Source of the DNA: Aspidapion aeneum
Taxonomy: Eukaryota > Arthropoda > Insecta > Coleoptera > Brentidae
Reading direction: 5' to 3'
Length of the DNA: 64,000 nt
Assembly: GCA_963576565.1 (NCBI GenBank)
Contig: CAUYVT010000055.1
Span: forward strand, 248,001 to 312,000
The position numbers and the translations under genes were made by a program. Under the pieces are notes generated by a model. The model saw only the letters and a list, made by a program, of their open reading frames with translations. It was not told the origin of the DNA and searched no databases. Of the stretch, positions 46,036 to 56,600 are shown in pieces. Numbering within the stretch: position 1 is the stretch's first letter; every line of letters begins with the position of its first letter.

Positions 46036-46456
46036 GGAACCTAAAAATGTAGATAATTTTAGCCTTAGTGACTGTAGTGCAGTTGAAAAAATGTTAAAAA
46101 AATTTGATTTTATTTTTTCTGGTACTGGTTGTCTTGATAAACCTTATCATATTAACCTTAAAAATGATGCAAAACCTGTTGTTGTTCCTCCTAGGAAAAT
46201 TCATTTTGCAATCAGAGAAAAATTTAAATTTACATTAGATCAACTTGAGAAACAAAAATTAATTAAAAAAGTACATCAGAATGAAAGTTCAGAGTGGGTC
46301 AACCCTTATGTTATTGTACGTAAACCATCGGGCGATTTGAGATTATGTCTCGATCCTCATTATTTAAATTTAGCTGAATTAGGCCAATTACACATTTACC
46401 TTCTTTTTCAGAAATTACTAGTCAATTGGCAGGTGCCAGGTAATTTTCAGTGTTAG
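46025..46456 (+). pseudogene. N-terminal reverse transcriptase region of the gypsy element
   Basis: This part (143 residues) has the connector PYHINLKNDAKPVVVPPRKI and the fingers motif EWVNPYVIVRKPSGDLRLCLD, typical of Ty3/gypsy RT. After HYLN the frame becomes nonsense (LAELGQLHIYLLFQ...), showing a frameshift. The correct continuation is in the next frame from 46450. Confidence 0.8.
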
Positions 46457-47325
46457 ATACAACTCAGGGGTTTTTACAAATACAATTAGATGAGGAGAGC
46501 TCAAAATTGTGTACTTTTTTAACAGAGTTTGGAAGGTACAAGTTCCTGAGACTCCCATACGGCTTATCCTGTAGCTCAGAAGTATTTCAGGGAAGAATGA
46601 ATGAAATATTTGGTAATATAGAGGGGGTAAATTTTTTTATTGATGACTGTTTGATTTTTGGATCTACTATTGAAGAGCATAATGAACGATTTCTAAGGGT
46701 ACTTGAAATTGCAGCTAGGAATAATATTCCTTTTAATAAAAATAAGACAAAAACACTTGTTAAAACTGTAAATTTTATGGGTCATTCTATCAGTTCTGGG
46801 GGAATTTCTGTTGATAATTCGAAAATTGATGCCATAAAAAACATGCCAAAACCTCAAAATAAAAATGATATACAAAGATTTTTGGGTTATATTACTTATG
46901 TAGGCAAATTTATACCGAATCTATCAGAAATGACATTTCCTTTACGTAATTTGTTAAAAAAGGATGTGTGTTTTGTGTGGGAAAAAAATCAACAGGATTG
47001 TTTTAACAGCCTAAAAAAATTGGCTTGTGAAAGTCCTTGTTTGAGATTTTTCGACATTAACAGGACCACTACCATTTCTGTAGATTCTAGCCAAAATGGC
47101 ATGGCTGCAGTTTTAGTTCAAGAAAAAATGCCTTGTGCTTATGGCTCAAAGAGTTTGACAGAAACTCAAAAACGCTATAGTCAAATTGAAAAAGAATTGT
47201 TGGCTGTATTTTTTGGTGTGACACACTTTGAACAATATGTTTTTGGCACGCCATTTTTTGTTGAGACTGACTATAAACCTTTAATTTCAATAATAAAAAA
47301 AACTTTTAAACTCATGTCCTGCTAG
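46450..47325 (+). pseudogene. pol: Reverse transcriptase core and RNase H of the gypsy element
   Basis: The longest intact frame of the element (291 residues). It opens in RT motif A with the catalytic Asp (LDTTQGF, residue 3), has LPYGL at 35-39 and the catalytic FIDD at 63-66, a conservative form of YXDD. NFMGHSISSGGI at 108-119 and IQRFLGYITYVGKFIPN at 141-157 are the usual thumb motifs. RNase H follows with D212 (ISVDSSQNG), KELLAVFFGV around 248-257 and D274 (ETDYKPL). The domain residues are preserved; only the surrounding breaks disable the gene. The end frame-shifts at KLMSC*. Confidence 0.88.
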
Positions 47326-47388
47326 ACTTCAGCGAATGTTCAACTTAAAAAATTTTATTTTCAGCTAATATATAAACCAGGTAAAAAA

Positions 47389-47925
47389 ATGATTTTAGCA
47401 GACACTTTGAGTAGAGCTTTTGAAGAAAACACCTTCAGTGAAAATATTGATCTTGAAGTTAAATCTCAAGCCTGTTTAATATCCATGCAACTCAACACAA
47501 CTCCTGAGGTCAGGTCTAAATTGAAAGAAGCTACTAAGTCTGATTCACTACTTTCTAAAGTAAAAAATTACATAGAAAATGGTTGGCCAAAAATTTCTAA
47601 AGTTCCATCAGAGGTAAAATTTTACTATAAATTTCGTGGTGAGTTAAATATAATTGATGAATTAATTTTTAAAGGTCAAAAACTTGTAGTACCTTTGAGT
47701 TTTAGACAGCAAATTTTGAGTAAATTGCACTATAGCCATTTAGGCATTAGTAAAACAATAGCTAAAGCAAATTTATCATTTTATTGGCTAGGAATGAACA
47801 AAGAAATACAAGACCTAGTTACAAGCTGTCACATTTGTCAAACTTACCAAAGATCAAAAAGATCTGAGCCTCTGATTTCTCATGAGATAGTCAAAATTCC
47901 ATTTTATAAAGTTGGTATTAATTAA
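47389..47925 (+). pseudogene. RNase H tail and integrase zinc domain of the gypsy element
   Basis: 178 residues. ADTLSRAF at 4-11 is the conserved end of RNase H. The integrase H2C2 domain follows, with LHYSHLGISKT (H114, H117) and SCHICQTYQ (C147, C150), 30 residues between H117 and C147. It ends VGIN* where the catalytic core should begin with its first Asp. That segment is deleted, so integration activity is lost. Confidence 0.82.
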
Positions 47926-48150
47926 ATATATTGAAGCCATTAGTCTGAATGGGGATTTATCAAGTAAAAATGTTATTAACATACTGAAAAGTATCTTTTC
48001 TCGTTTCGGAATACCAGCGATTTGCATTTCTGACGGTGGCTCACAATTTTCTAGTTATTTTTTAAAGAATTTTCACAAAATTACGATTTTAAACATATAT
48101 TTTCGTCACCAACTTATCCTCAAAGTAATGGACAAGTCGAGAGAATGGTA
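47912..48150 (+). pseudogene. Integrase core fragment of the gypsy element
   Basis: It carries KYIEAISLNGDLSSKNVIN and FGIPAICISDGGSQFSS, the second catalytic Asp region of the DDE core. The first Asp is missing because of the deletion upstream. The third acidic residue region (NGQ-x-E type) is reduced to MDKSREW by frameshift just before the MITE at 48151. The frame downstream of 48150 is MITE sequence, not integrase. Confidence 0.8.
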
Positions 48151-48360
48151 CAGTCGGGGACTTTTTAAATGGCCGCCCTTGAAAATAAAAAATATTCTTA
48201 TTTGAAATTCGGAAAATTAATTTAAACCAAAATAAAAAAATTGTGAACTTTACTTCTGTATGTATACATAAAAATTTAAAAATGTATATTTTTTCATTTC
48301 TTTCAGTGATTTATTTTGACAGAAAAAAAATACACCGGCAATTTAAAAAGTCCCCGACTG
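48151..48360. mobile_element. 210-bp MITE inside the gypsy integrase, TA target duplication
   Basis: Opens CAGTCGGGGACTTTTTAAAT and closes with ATTTAAAAAGTCCCCGACTG. TA lies on both sides (48149-48150 and 48361-48362). The TIR is about 25 bp. The integrase reading resumes immediately after the second TA, proving insertion into the gypsy coding region. Tc1/mariner-like by TSD. Confidence 0.9.
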
Positions 48361-48362
48361 TA

Positions 48363-48476
48363 CAAACAGTTAAAAACACACTTTTAAAATGTTATTTAGA
48401 CAAAAAAGATCCTCATTTAGCACTTTTAGACTTGCGTAATACTCCTATTGATGGGAAACACCAGCCAATGTTCTAA
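48363..48476 (+). pseudogene. Integrase piece downstream of the MITE
   Basis: Continues the core C-terminal helix: QTVKNTLLKCYLDKKDPHLALLDLRNTPIDG. The ALLDLRNTP motif is typical of Ty3/gypsy integrases. A stop follows at PMF*, and later conserved pieces (VGIRSYRV, near 48700, and RNTIYLRPV) lie in other frames. Confidence 0.75.
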
Positions 48477-48699
48477 TGTCAAAAAATTTAAGATCCTTTT
48501 TGCCACAAACAAATCAACATTTGCAATCCCAGCTTTATAATAAACGTCAGTATGACACTTTTATTGATCAGAGTAAGGCTTAACAAAAGCATTATTTTGA
48601 TCAAAGGGGCACTAAAAATTGCAGTGAATTTAAGAACAATTCAGAAGTCTGGATGCAAATAAAACCAAAAACAAAATGACTGAGGGGTAAAATCCTATC

Positions 48700-49330
48700 A
48701 AAGGTTGGTATAAGATCGTATAGAGTTTTACTTCAAGATGGTAGAATTTTCATTAGAAATACTATTTATTTAAGACCTGTTAATATTTTAAAAGGTAAAT
48801 CAGAAAGTAAGGCTTTAACACCTAGTTTTAGTTGTTCAGAAGATTTTTCGGATTTTTCTACAACTTTCTCTAATTTTCAAAATTATTCTAAAAATTTTTC
48901 CAATTTAATGTTTAAAAATTTTTCACAAAATAAAAATGATTCTTTTAATTCTCAAAATTCGAATTCTTCTTTGTCAAGTTTTAAAGGTTTTTCTCCTAAA
49001 AGTAATTTTAGAGGGGAGAACAATGACCTGCCAGGGTATTCTGGTGGTAATGAAGGGGTTGTGATTTCACAGAGCAACTTAGAAAGCTCCCCAAATAAAA
49101 AAGACGAAAGCTTTAGCAGCTCATTGAACTCCAGCTCAAGTAGCAGTAAAAATAGTTTTGTAAGTTTTGACGAGAATTTCATTGATAAAGGTGTAAATAT
49201 TAGTAGTAGTGACGACAATGAAAGCCATGTAAAAAGCTCATTGAGTAGTGGAAGTTGTATTCTTGTTCCAGAGAATTTTAGGACGAAGTCAGGTAGACTG
49301 ATCAAAAGACCAGATCGTCTTACTCATTAA
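48700..49330 (+). pseudogene. C-terminal integrase tail, Ser/Asn-rich
   Basis: The piece near 48700-48790 reads SYRVLLQDGRIFIRNTIYLR, the beta-barrel-like C-terminal domain of gypsy integrase. From 48908 a 140-residue frame is a low-complexity Ser/Asn/Phe tail with runs such as SSSLNSSSSSSKNS. It ends PENFRTKSGRLIKRPDRLTH*, the (T/K)SGR-x2-(K/R)-PxRL signature that closes many Ty3/gypsy (mag-like) polyproteins. The complementary-strand frame over the same bases is a shadow. Confidence 0.7.
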
Positions 49331-50351
49331 TTTTCTTTTTAGCTTAAAAAGCATTATTTTTCTTCTCAGGATTGAAAAAACAAAAATGCTTTGGTTATTA
49401 TTACATAATATTAACATTTTTACTTGTTCTAAAATTTTTATATTAACATCAGAATTTTTGATTTTACATAAAATCAAAGAAAAAAGGTAAATCTTTCACT
49501 ACACATTGAAGCAAAAAATTAAATATTAATTAGCATTAAATAATAACATTATTATCATTTGTTTTAAACTATTCTGTATTTAAAATATGTAATCATTGAA
49601 TTTGTTTATCATTTGTAAATTATTATTGCTGTTACATTTTTTAAATTTGAACATCTTTAAAAAAAAACAAATCAGAATTCTTTGTCAAAATTACAAAATT
49701 ACAGAAATAAAACTTTAGATTTCAGTGTACAATACATATATTTGTGAAGATTGAATTACAAATAAAATAAATTGTTATTCTAGTTCAAGTTAAAAAAATT
49801 TATAAAAAATAAGTTTATTAATGTTTTGTTAATTGTCTATTTGTAAATGTCTTAAACTTTTTGTTTCGTAAAAAAAAGGGGGAAATAAATATAAATAAAA
49901 ACTAATTAACATGATAAAATTACAAAATAAACCTGTTTGTATTACCTAATATAAACAATAATTTCAACAAAAATATTTAATCATAAAAACACAAATTTGA
50001 TAAAAAAATAAATTAAAATTTTACTGTGATATACAAAATATAAGAAAATATTTTAGAATAAACTAAAACTAATCAAATAAAAAATATGGTTAACAAAACA
50101 ATAAAATGATTGAAATTTAATTATTAATTAATTAAGAGCAAATTATAGTCTGTGATATAACATAATTAATGTAATTAAGAGCAAATTGTTATTTATTGAG
50201 AGCAACTGTTTAATAGGTAGTGATTAACTTTAACAAAGGACAGTTTAGGTTTTAAAATCTTTAAAACATTTAGCTGTGATATTAATTTTAACTTTTAAAT
50301 GAAAACACATTTAATTAATGATAAGCAATTGTAAATTTAAAATTTTTACTT
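49331..50351. other. AT-rich untranslated region of the gypsy element
   Basis: About 1 kb between the last pol codon and the polypurine tract. It is very A-rich, without open frames and without an envelope-like coding region. Confidence 0.7.
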
Positions 50352-50364
50352 TGAGAAAGGAGGA
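50352..50364 (+). promoter_or_regulatory. Polypurine tract of the gypsy element
   Basis: GAGAAAGGAGGA lies directly against the TG of the 3' LTR, where plus-strand priming occurs in LTR elements. Confidence 0.8.
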
Positions 50365-50617
50365 TGTCATATTAATTTACTAAAATTATTTAATAGTTTC
50401 AAGTTGAATTGAATTGTCAGATGTAATCGTTTTTAGTTAAGAATCTTACATCATATAAACGTATTTCATTATTTGATATCTCTCTTTATACTGTGTATAC
50501 ATATACCCGTTTCACTTTGTACTGCTGTATTAAATTAATTTATTTTATAATAAATCAGTTGCTCTACACACAGAAACCTGACTGGTCAATTCTCCTTCCA
50601 AACCCCAAAGTATATGA
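50365..50617 (+). repeat. 3' LTR of the gypsy element
   Basis: Begins TGTCATATTAATTTAC, shares the body of the 5' LTR including AATAAA at 50549, and is followed by CATAC, the repeat of the 5 bases before the 5' LTR. Confidence 0.9.
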
Positions 50618-50801
50618 CATACCAAAGTCGAATTTATAAATCTAGTAGTTTATTTTCCATTAATAGTGGTGTCACTATTAATTCCGGCTCTTATAATACA
50701 CAAAATCCTAATTTTTAAAGAAAATAGCTGTTATTATAATGCGAAACTGTCAGAATAGTGCCCGGCACAATTTGTACCTGGCTTTATTGCAATAAGTCCC
50801 T
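50618..50801 (+). mobile_element. Right part of the family B MITE split by the gypsy element
   Basis: Continues CATACCAAAGTCGAATTTAT..., matching CATACCAAATTGG... in the complete copy at 25651-25897. It ends GGCTTTATTGCAATAAGTCC, the family right TIR. Confidence 0.75.
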
Positions 50802-52088
50802 ATTATGTATAAAAAATAAGTAAGAACATAAATAGGGTTACTGGTAATGAGTTTGCTATGTAGCCACAAAAATATACATTTATTTATATTATTCCCCTCC
50901 GAAAAATGTTTGGGGGAGTCTCATATCTATCCATACCAAGTGTGTTGCTTCTCTAATTCAACGCAGTTTTTAACTCAACTCTCATAATATAAGGCCTTAA
51001 CTAAAATATTATGTACAAAAAACAATTAAGAACATAAATATGGTTACTGGAAATGAGTCTGCTTTTTATGGGGTTCGAGACAGTAATAATGTCACTTTCG
51101 TTAATCTTAACAATAAAAACTAAAAAACTCTCACCAGCATTTGAAAAAGAAAGAATAAGTCACTGTTTTTTTTTTACTCATCACTAAAGGACAGTGTCAG
51201 ACTGGGACCCTAATGGCCTAGAGTACAAGGGGGCCATTTCTGTTTTAGGTGGGGTCTACCAAGATTTACAAGGGTTTGTGCGACAATTCTAAAAAATAAA
51301 GTATTATAAGGTTTTATTCTTTGCTCATTAGTTTAAATCATTGTCATATTTACTTGTTAGCAATAAATAGAAAACTAATTATATTATTATAGTCAAAATA
51401 GGCATTTTTTTAAGATAACACATATTTAATTCGCAAAAATTCTTTACTTATCACCAAATAGAGTGTGATATAGAATGACCGAATTTTTTACTGCCATCAC
51501 TTTGAAAAAATATCGCCTTAAATCAGTTTTTTTAACAACTCTTATCTTACACCATATTAAAAACTCTTTGGTGATAAAGAACTTGTATGTACTCTAAGTC
51601 TTATGACGTTTATGTTACTATCGCATTCTATCGATTTTTGAAATATTTTTAACTATTTTACAATATTTGCTGTAGATAGAGCTTATAAATTATATTAGAA
51701 AAGAGTCCCTTCAGCACGCGATTGGTTGATTAGGACCTTGGTTTTTCATGATTGGTTCTGTTCAAATACTATTGCCTTGTAAAGGCAAATCAGTCGCGGC
51801 CAACAAAATTATTGATTAACCAATCGCATGCTGGGGGGCGTTCTTCAGATACAAAATCGCACTTAACTTCGCTGTGGTTAGTATTTAAATTCTATACAAA
51901 ACTATGCTGGTAATGAATTTTTTATTTAATTTTCCTTAAAACTAAAACCTATGCCGGAATACATAGTCCACACACAGGAGTCGGCGTCTGTAAACTGGTA
52001 CTATTTTTAAGGTTATAAAGGACCCCAATTTAGGGATGGCAATGAGGTGCCCACCATGAATTTGAGTCAAGTTTACGTAATAATTTCA
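50802..52088. other. Non-coding sequence
   Basis: Repeat-like in part (GTGTTGCTTCTCT near 50950 recurs near 44215). Includes the small foldback at 51702-51847. No gene. Confidence 0.45.
51702..51847. mobile_element. Small foldback or MITE
   Basis: CCCTTCAGCACGCGATTGGT...TGATTA at the left pairs with TTGATTAACCAATCGCATGC...TGGGGGG at the right, with a ~70-bp loop. TSD is not evident. Confidence 0.55.
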
Positions 52089-52847
52089 TTTTTTTTTTGA
52101 AAACTTTATTAATAAAAAAATCAACATTACATTCATAAGGTACAGTTTCCCTAATCAGTGCTTATAGCTCTGGCCTCGAGACTTTGCGTTTAAAACATTT
52201 GGTTTGTTGGTGGTAAAAAACATAAACTTAAGGCAAAAAATACTTAATACATTAGCATTAAATTTTAACTAAGCTAATCTATAATGTTATTTTGGTACAT
52301 ATTATGAGATCAAATCTAACTTGTAAATTACTACAGCAACTTAAAACAAGTTAATAAAACACTTGCAATGTCCAGTAATTAAAAATACACAGCCTTAAAA
52401 TACATAAGTACTTTAAATAATACACTTAAATATAAAATATTAAAATTTGTTCTTTTCATCTGTTTTAATATAAATCTTAACTAAATATTAAACATTGCTA
52501 ACAAAAGCATTCATTTTTACTTATATCTTCTGTCTTAACTAAATATTAAAGGATGCTAACAAAAGTATTAATTTTACTTATATCTACATAAATGTCCTAT
52601 AATTTGTACTATTTAAAAAATATTCTTTAATTTTGGTTACAAACAGGTCTAATTTGTTTATTGATTTTATTTTTTGTTAAAGGTTTTCGATGCATTTACT
52701 ATGGGATTAAATAGGCCACAGTTAGTTCTGGTGTAGTTACAATAAATGTCATTATTGGATCTTGTTTGATGGTTATGAATTTGTCGAGAAAATGTGAGTT
52801 CAATGTTAGATTTTTGAAGATCATTTATAATTTTATAAATTAATTTA
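52089..52847 (-). mobile_element. 3' part of the LINE, downstream of the BEL insertion
   Basis: On the minus strand this begins with the last ~60 codons of ORF2. The piece includes DLQKSNIELTFSRQIH, then HNHQTRSNNDI, a form of the HxYxTR motif found near the C terminus of CR1/Jockey-group reverse transcriptases. The stop is at 52667-52669. A ~580-bp 3' UTR follows, with AATAAA (reverse of 52105-52110) just before an A10 tail at 52089-52098. It is in phase with the RT frame at 60148-61114 once the BEL element and one TSD copy are ignored. Confidence 0.8.
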
Positions 52848-53605
52848 TGGTCGGTCGAGACGTCTTTCGCATGAAAAAGTCAACAAACCAACCGAACTGT
52901 AGCAATAGGGATCTCCAGTCCAATAGTTCCCACTCTTAGGTTACACTTTTGTGTTTTTAGTTAGGAATAGTAGCATAGGGAATAAGTAAAAAATGTAAAG
53001 AAACGCAGCTCAAAAACACTTTGACTTACCCTTGGATGAAAGGAACTTGGTACATGGACAACTGCACAGTCGAATCCAAATAATTCCAATCAAAGTAGTA
53101 GCAGTAGCACTTCAAAGCAATCCATAAATGTTTATACACGACCGCTGTCTTAAAAAGCACGCATGTGATTTCACTTGGCGATCAATATATATCACTGGTA
53201 TGGAGAGTACCCCAAATATTCGCATGAGCTCCGTATAGCAAGACGGACGTTGGAGCACTGCTGTATGTAGCAATATAGCAGTAAAAAGGTATGTATAAAA
53301 TTAGGAAAAAAACTTAAATTAAAAAAGGATGGAAAATGGATATACTCAAGGTAGAAAAAGCAAAAATAATAAAGTAAAGTCAATGCATTCTTGAGCATAT
53401 AATTCACCGCGCAAATTCAAATTTTTACCCTTTTTGTAGGCAAGGCATATCTTAGTAACTAAATTAGTTTAAACCAAGAAATAAAAGTAACTTTAAGTAT
53501 AAAGTTTTAGCATAACTCTAGCAAAAAAAAGAAAATAAAAAGCATTCTAATTTAGATAAATGTCTCTAAATTTTATATCTTAAAACTAAACGCCGGGACG
53601 AAGCA
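52848..53605 (-). repeat. 3' LTR of the BEL/Pao element
   Basis: On the plus strand it runs TGGTCGGTCGAGACG to ...GGGACGAAGCA, so both strands begin TG and end CA. The 71-residue open frame at 53192-53407 occurs identically in both LTRs and has no recognisable product. Confidence 0.95.
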
Positions 53606-53624
53606 TTCCGGCCCCCCTGAAAAT
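53606..53624 (-). promoter_or_regulatory. Polypurine tract of the BEL/Pao element
   Basis: Read on the minus strand, CAGGGGGGCCGGAA abuts the 3' LTR. The position and purine content fit the plus-strand primer. Confidence 0.7.
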
Positions 53625-53648
53625 ACCCAGGGTATGGTATTTTCTGAA

Positions 53649-56600
53649 CTAAGCATTAGGGAGAGGGCACAATTTCACCAAAGGCCTCTTGAATAAACCT
53701 TTGGAGGTTTTAACTGTAGCAACTCTTACTACATTATCAGTACCAGGGTGCAATCCTACTACTCGTCCCAATACCCAATTTAAGGGAGTGGTTTGATCAT
53801 CTTTGATCAAAACCATCGTATCAATCGCAATGGGATCAATTTTGTCTTGATTCACTTTAGCGTGTTGTTGCAATGTATGTAAGTAATCTCTGTGCCATCT
53901 ACGCCAAAAATCGCGATGCAGTTTTTGCAGCAACTGCCACCGAGAAAGCCTATTTAAAGGCACTTGGTCAAAATCGAGGTCTGGAACAGTCGTAAGTGGT
54001 TCCAGGCTAAGGAAATGACCGGGCGTCAGTGCAGTCAAATCATTTGGATCTGTGCTGACTGGACACAAAGGCCTAGAGTTGAGGATAGCTTCTACTTGAG
54101 TAACCACAGTATAAAGCTCCTCAAAAGTAAGCACCTGTTCTCCAATTACTCGTAGTAAATGAGACTTTGCACTTTTGATGTTACTTTCCCACAAACCGCC
54201 CATGTGGGGTGCGGATGGAGGGTTGAAGTGCCAACGAATTGATTCGCGATTAGCAACTTCAGCAAACATCTCGTTAAGCATTTTAGCAGAAAGCGTAAAA
54301 TTTGACGCGTTATCCGAGTAGACTACTTCCACGCGTCCTCTTCTGGCAATAAAACGTCGGAATGCTGCCATAAAAGCGTCTGCCGATAAGTCTGACACAA
54401 TTTCTAAGTGTACCGCCTTCGTACAACCGCAAATAAATAGAACGACATAAGCCTTAAGTCGTTTTGCACCGCGCATGCGGCTCATTGTAATAGCAAAACT
54501 TCCCGTAAGATCAACGCCAACGTGTTGAAAAGCTTTTGCTTGTGAAACGCGAAATTTTGGCAAATTACTGGGGCGCGTGCGCCAGCATGTAGAACAACGC
54601 GAAATTATTTTTCTTACATGCCTTTTAGCTGCAAAAATCCAATAATTTTGAAAAAGTAAAAATAAAGTCGTGTTTATGCCGGTATGCATATGTTTCTCGT
54701 GAGTATGCGCAATCAATAACTTTGTAAATTGAGAATCACCGGGTAAAAGTATAGGAAATTTTTTGTCATAATCTAATTCCGAATTGCACAATCTTCCGCC
54801 AATGCGTAAAATATTATTTTGATCCAAAAACGGATTTAATTTTCTAAAAACCTTTGGCAACGGTTTATTATCGACAAGTAAAGAAATCTCGTTTTGAAAA
54901 TATTTATTTTGCACGTGTTTTATAAGCACAAATATAGCATTTTGTAACTCATATTGTATTAACCACGTAGAATTAATAATAATTTTCTCATTATTAAATT
55001 TACGCGCGCGAAGATTGTGAATAAAACGTAGTATAAAAGCAACAAGTCTAATTAAACGCAAAAAATTTGAAAATTTGTTAAGCAGACAATCCAAAAAATT
55101 TGGTTCAATTGTTGCAGCAAACACCAATTTTCGCTCCTCTTCGAGAGCTTCTTTGGGTGTAGTAATATTATTTTTAGTAAAATCCCATGTCTCTTGTGGC
55201 TTACAAAGGAACTCGGGTCCTTGCCACCAAAGGGAACAATTAATTAAATCTGCAGGCAATAGACCACGTGACCCGGGGTCCGCGGCGTTTAATTCAGAAG
55301 GAACATGGTTCCAATCGCAAGGCTGAATTTTTTCTTGTATGTATGTGACTCGGTTGGATACAAAAGTGCGCCACGCATGTGGTGATCCTTTGATCCAAGA
55401 GAGCGCTACCATACTATCCGTAAAAGCAATAGTATTTTGAAAAGCAATTTTATTAGCAAAAGTATTTTGAATAAATTGAATGAGTTTAGCTAGCAAAACT
55501 GCCGCACAGAGCTCCAAACGGGGAATACTGATTCTTTTTATGGGAGCGACTTTCGATTTTGCGCACACAAAATACGTTTTAATATCTCCGTTTTGATAAA
55601 CAATACGAAAATAAACCGCCGCACACATACCGCGCTCGGATGCATCGCTAAATCCAACAATTTGACAAAATTGAAAATTAGAGAGATCAATCATTTTTGG
55701 GATATAAAAATCAGAAAATAATTTGAGTTCTTCCTCGAATTTTTTCCACTTGGAAATTATTTCCGGGGGTGCTAACTGATCCCAATCTAACTTTATAAAC
55801 CATAAGTACTGGATTAATTTTTTTGCAAAAAACGTAACCGGTGTAAGAAAACCTAAAGGGTCAAAGCATTTCGCAAGGGTACTAAGCAAATTACGCTTAG
55901 TGCAAATTTTTGTATTATAATTAAAAGAATAAAAAAAGTTATCACTTTGAGGGTTCCACCTCAAGCCTAAAATTTTTAGAGAGTTTGCATCCTCTCGATC
56001 CAAAGAAAAGTCTTTGGTTTGTATGTGGGTTGCAGGCAAGTCTGCAAGCAATTTGGGTTCGTTTGATGCCCATTTTTTCAGTTCAAATCCACCTCGCCCT
56101 AATAACTCAATTAATTGATTTTTCATAAGCATGATTTGATCAAAATCATTGCAACTTACTACGCAGTCGTCTATATAGACGCTGTCCTTTAAAATCGCAG
56201 AAGCCAACGGTAAGTCTTGATAATCATCGGCTAATTTAAGCAAGGTTCGAATTGCTAAATATGGAGAACAGTTTACCCCGAAAGTCAAAGTTTTTAATTC
56301 GTAATCTTGCACCGATTCTTCAGAATTAAAACGCCATAAAATTCGTTGGTATTTATGTTGATTTTCCTCCACATTTATCATTCTGTACATTTTAGAAATA
56401 TCGCTAACAAAACAATATTTATGTAGCCGAAAATTAAGCAAAATTTTAACTAAATCTCCTTGTAGTTTAGGACCCGTGTGAAGGGCTTGATTTAGGCTAG
56501 ACTTATTTAAAGAATGACTCGATGCGTCAAAGACAGAACGAACAGGCGTGCTACTCGAGCTTTCTTTTATAACCGCATGGTGAGCAATATAAAAATATTC

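Larger units (their letters stand above)
44274..50617 (+). mobile_element. Decayed Ty3/gypsy LTR retrotransposon
   Basis: It has two LTRs (44274-44531 and 50365-50617), a primer-site-like TGGCGCAGTG directly after the left LTR, and a polypurine tract before the right LTR. CATAC lies on both sides (5-bp TSD, possibly extending to TGACATAC). Internal order is gag, protease, reverse transcriptase, RNase H, integrase, the Ty3/gypsy order. Coding is broken by frameshifts, a deletion in integrase and a 210-bp MITE, so it is defective. A ~1-kb AT-rich untranslated stretch separates the last frame from the right LTR, and no envelope-like frame is seen. The gag and the C-terminal SGR-type tail suggest a mag-like lineage, but this is not certain. 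Confidence 0.9.

Noticed and set aside
48152..48205. Continuation of gypsy integrase beyond 48150
   Set aside because: The frame runs into the MITE at 48151-48360. Real integrase sequence resumes after the second TA at 48362.
49331..50351. Envelope-like gene in the gypsy element
   Set aside because: No open frame, signal peptide or membrane segment in the 1 kb before the 3' LTR.
53192..53407. Duplicated 71-residue gene, also at 59734-59949
   Set aside because: Both lie in the LTRs of the BEL element at the same position, so the identity is LTR identity and not gene duplication.
55075..55326. Open frames antisense to BEL pol and gag (e.g. 53964-54155, 56797-57063, 58509-58724)
   Set aside because: They are shadows of the minus-strand polyprotein and have no independent features.
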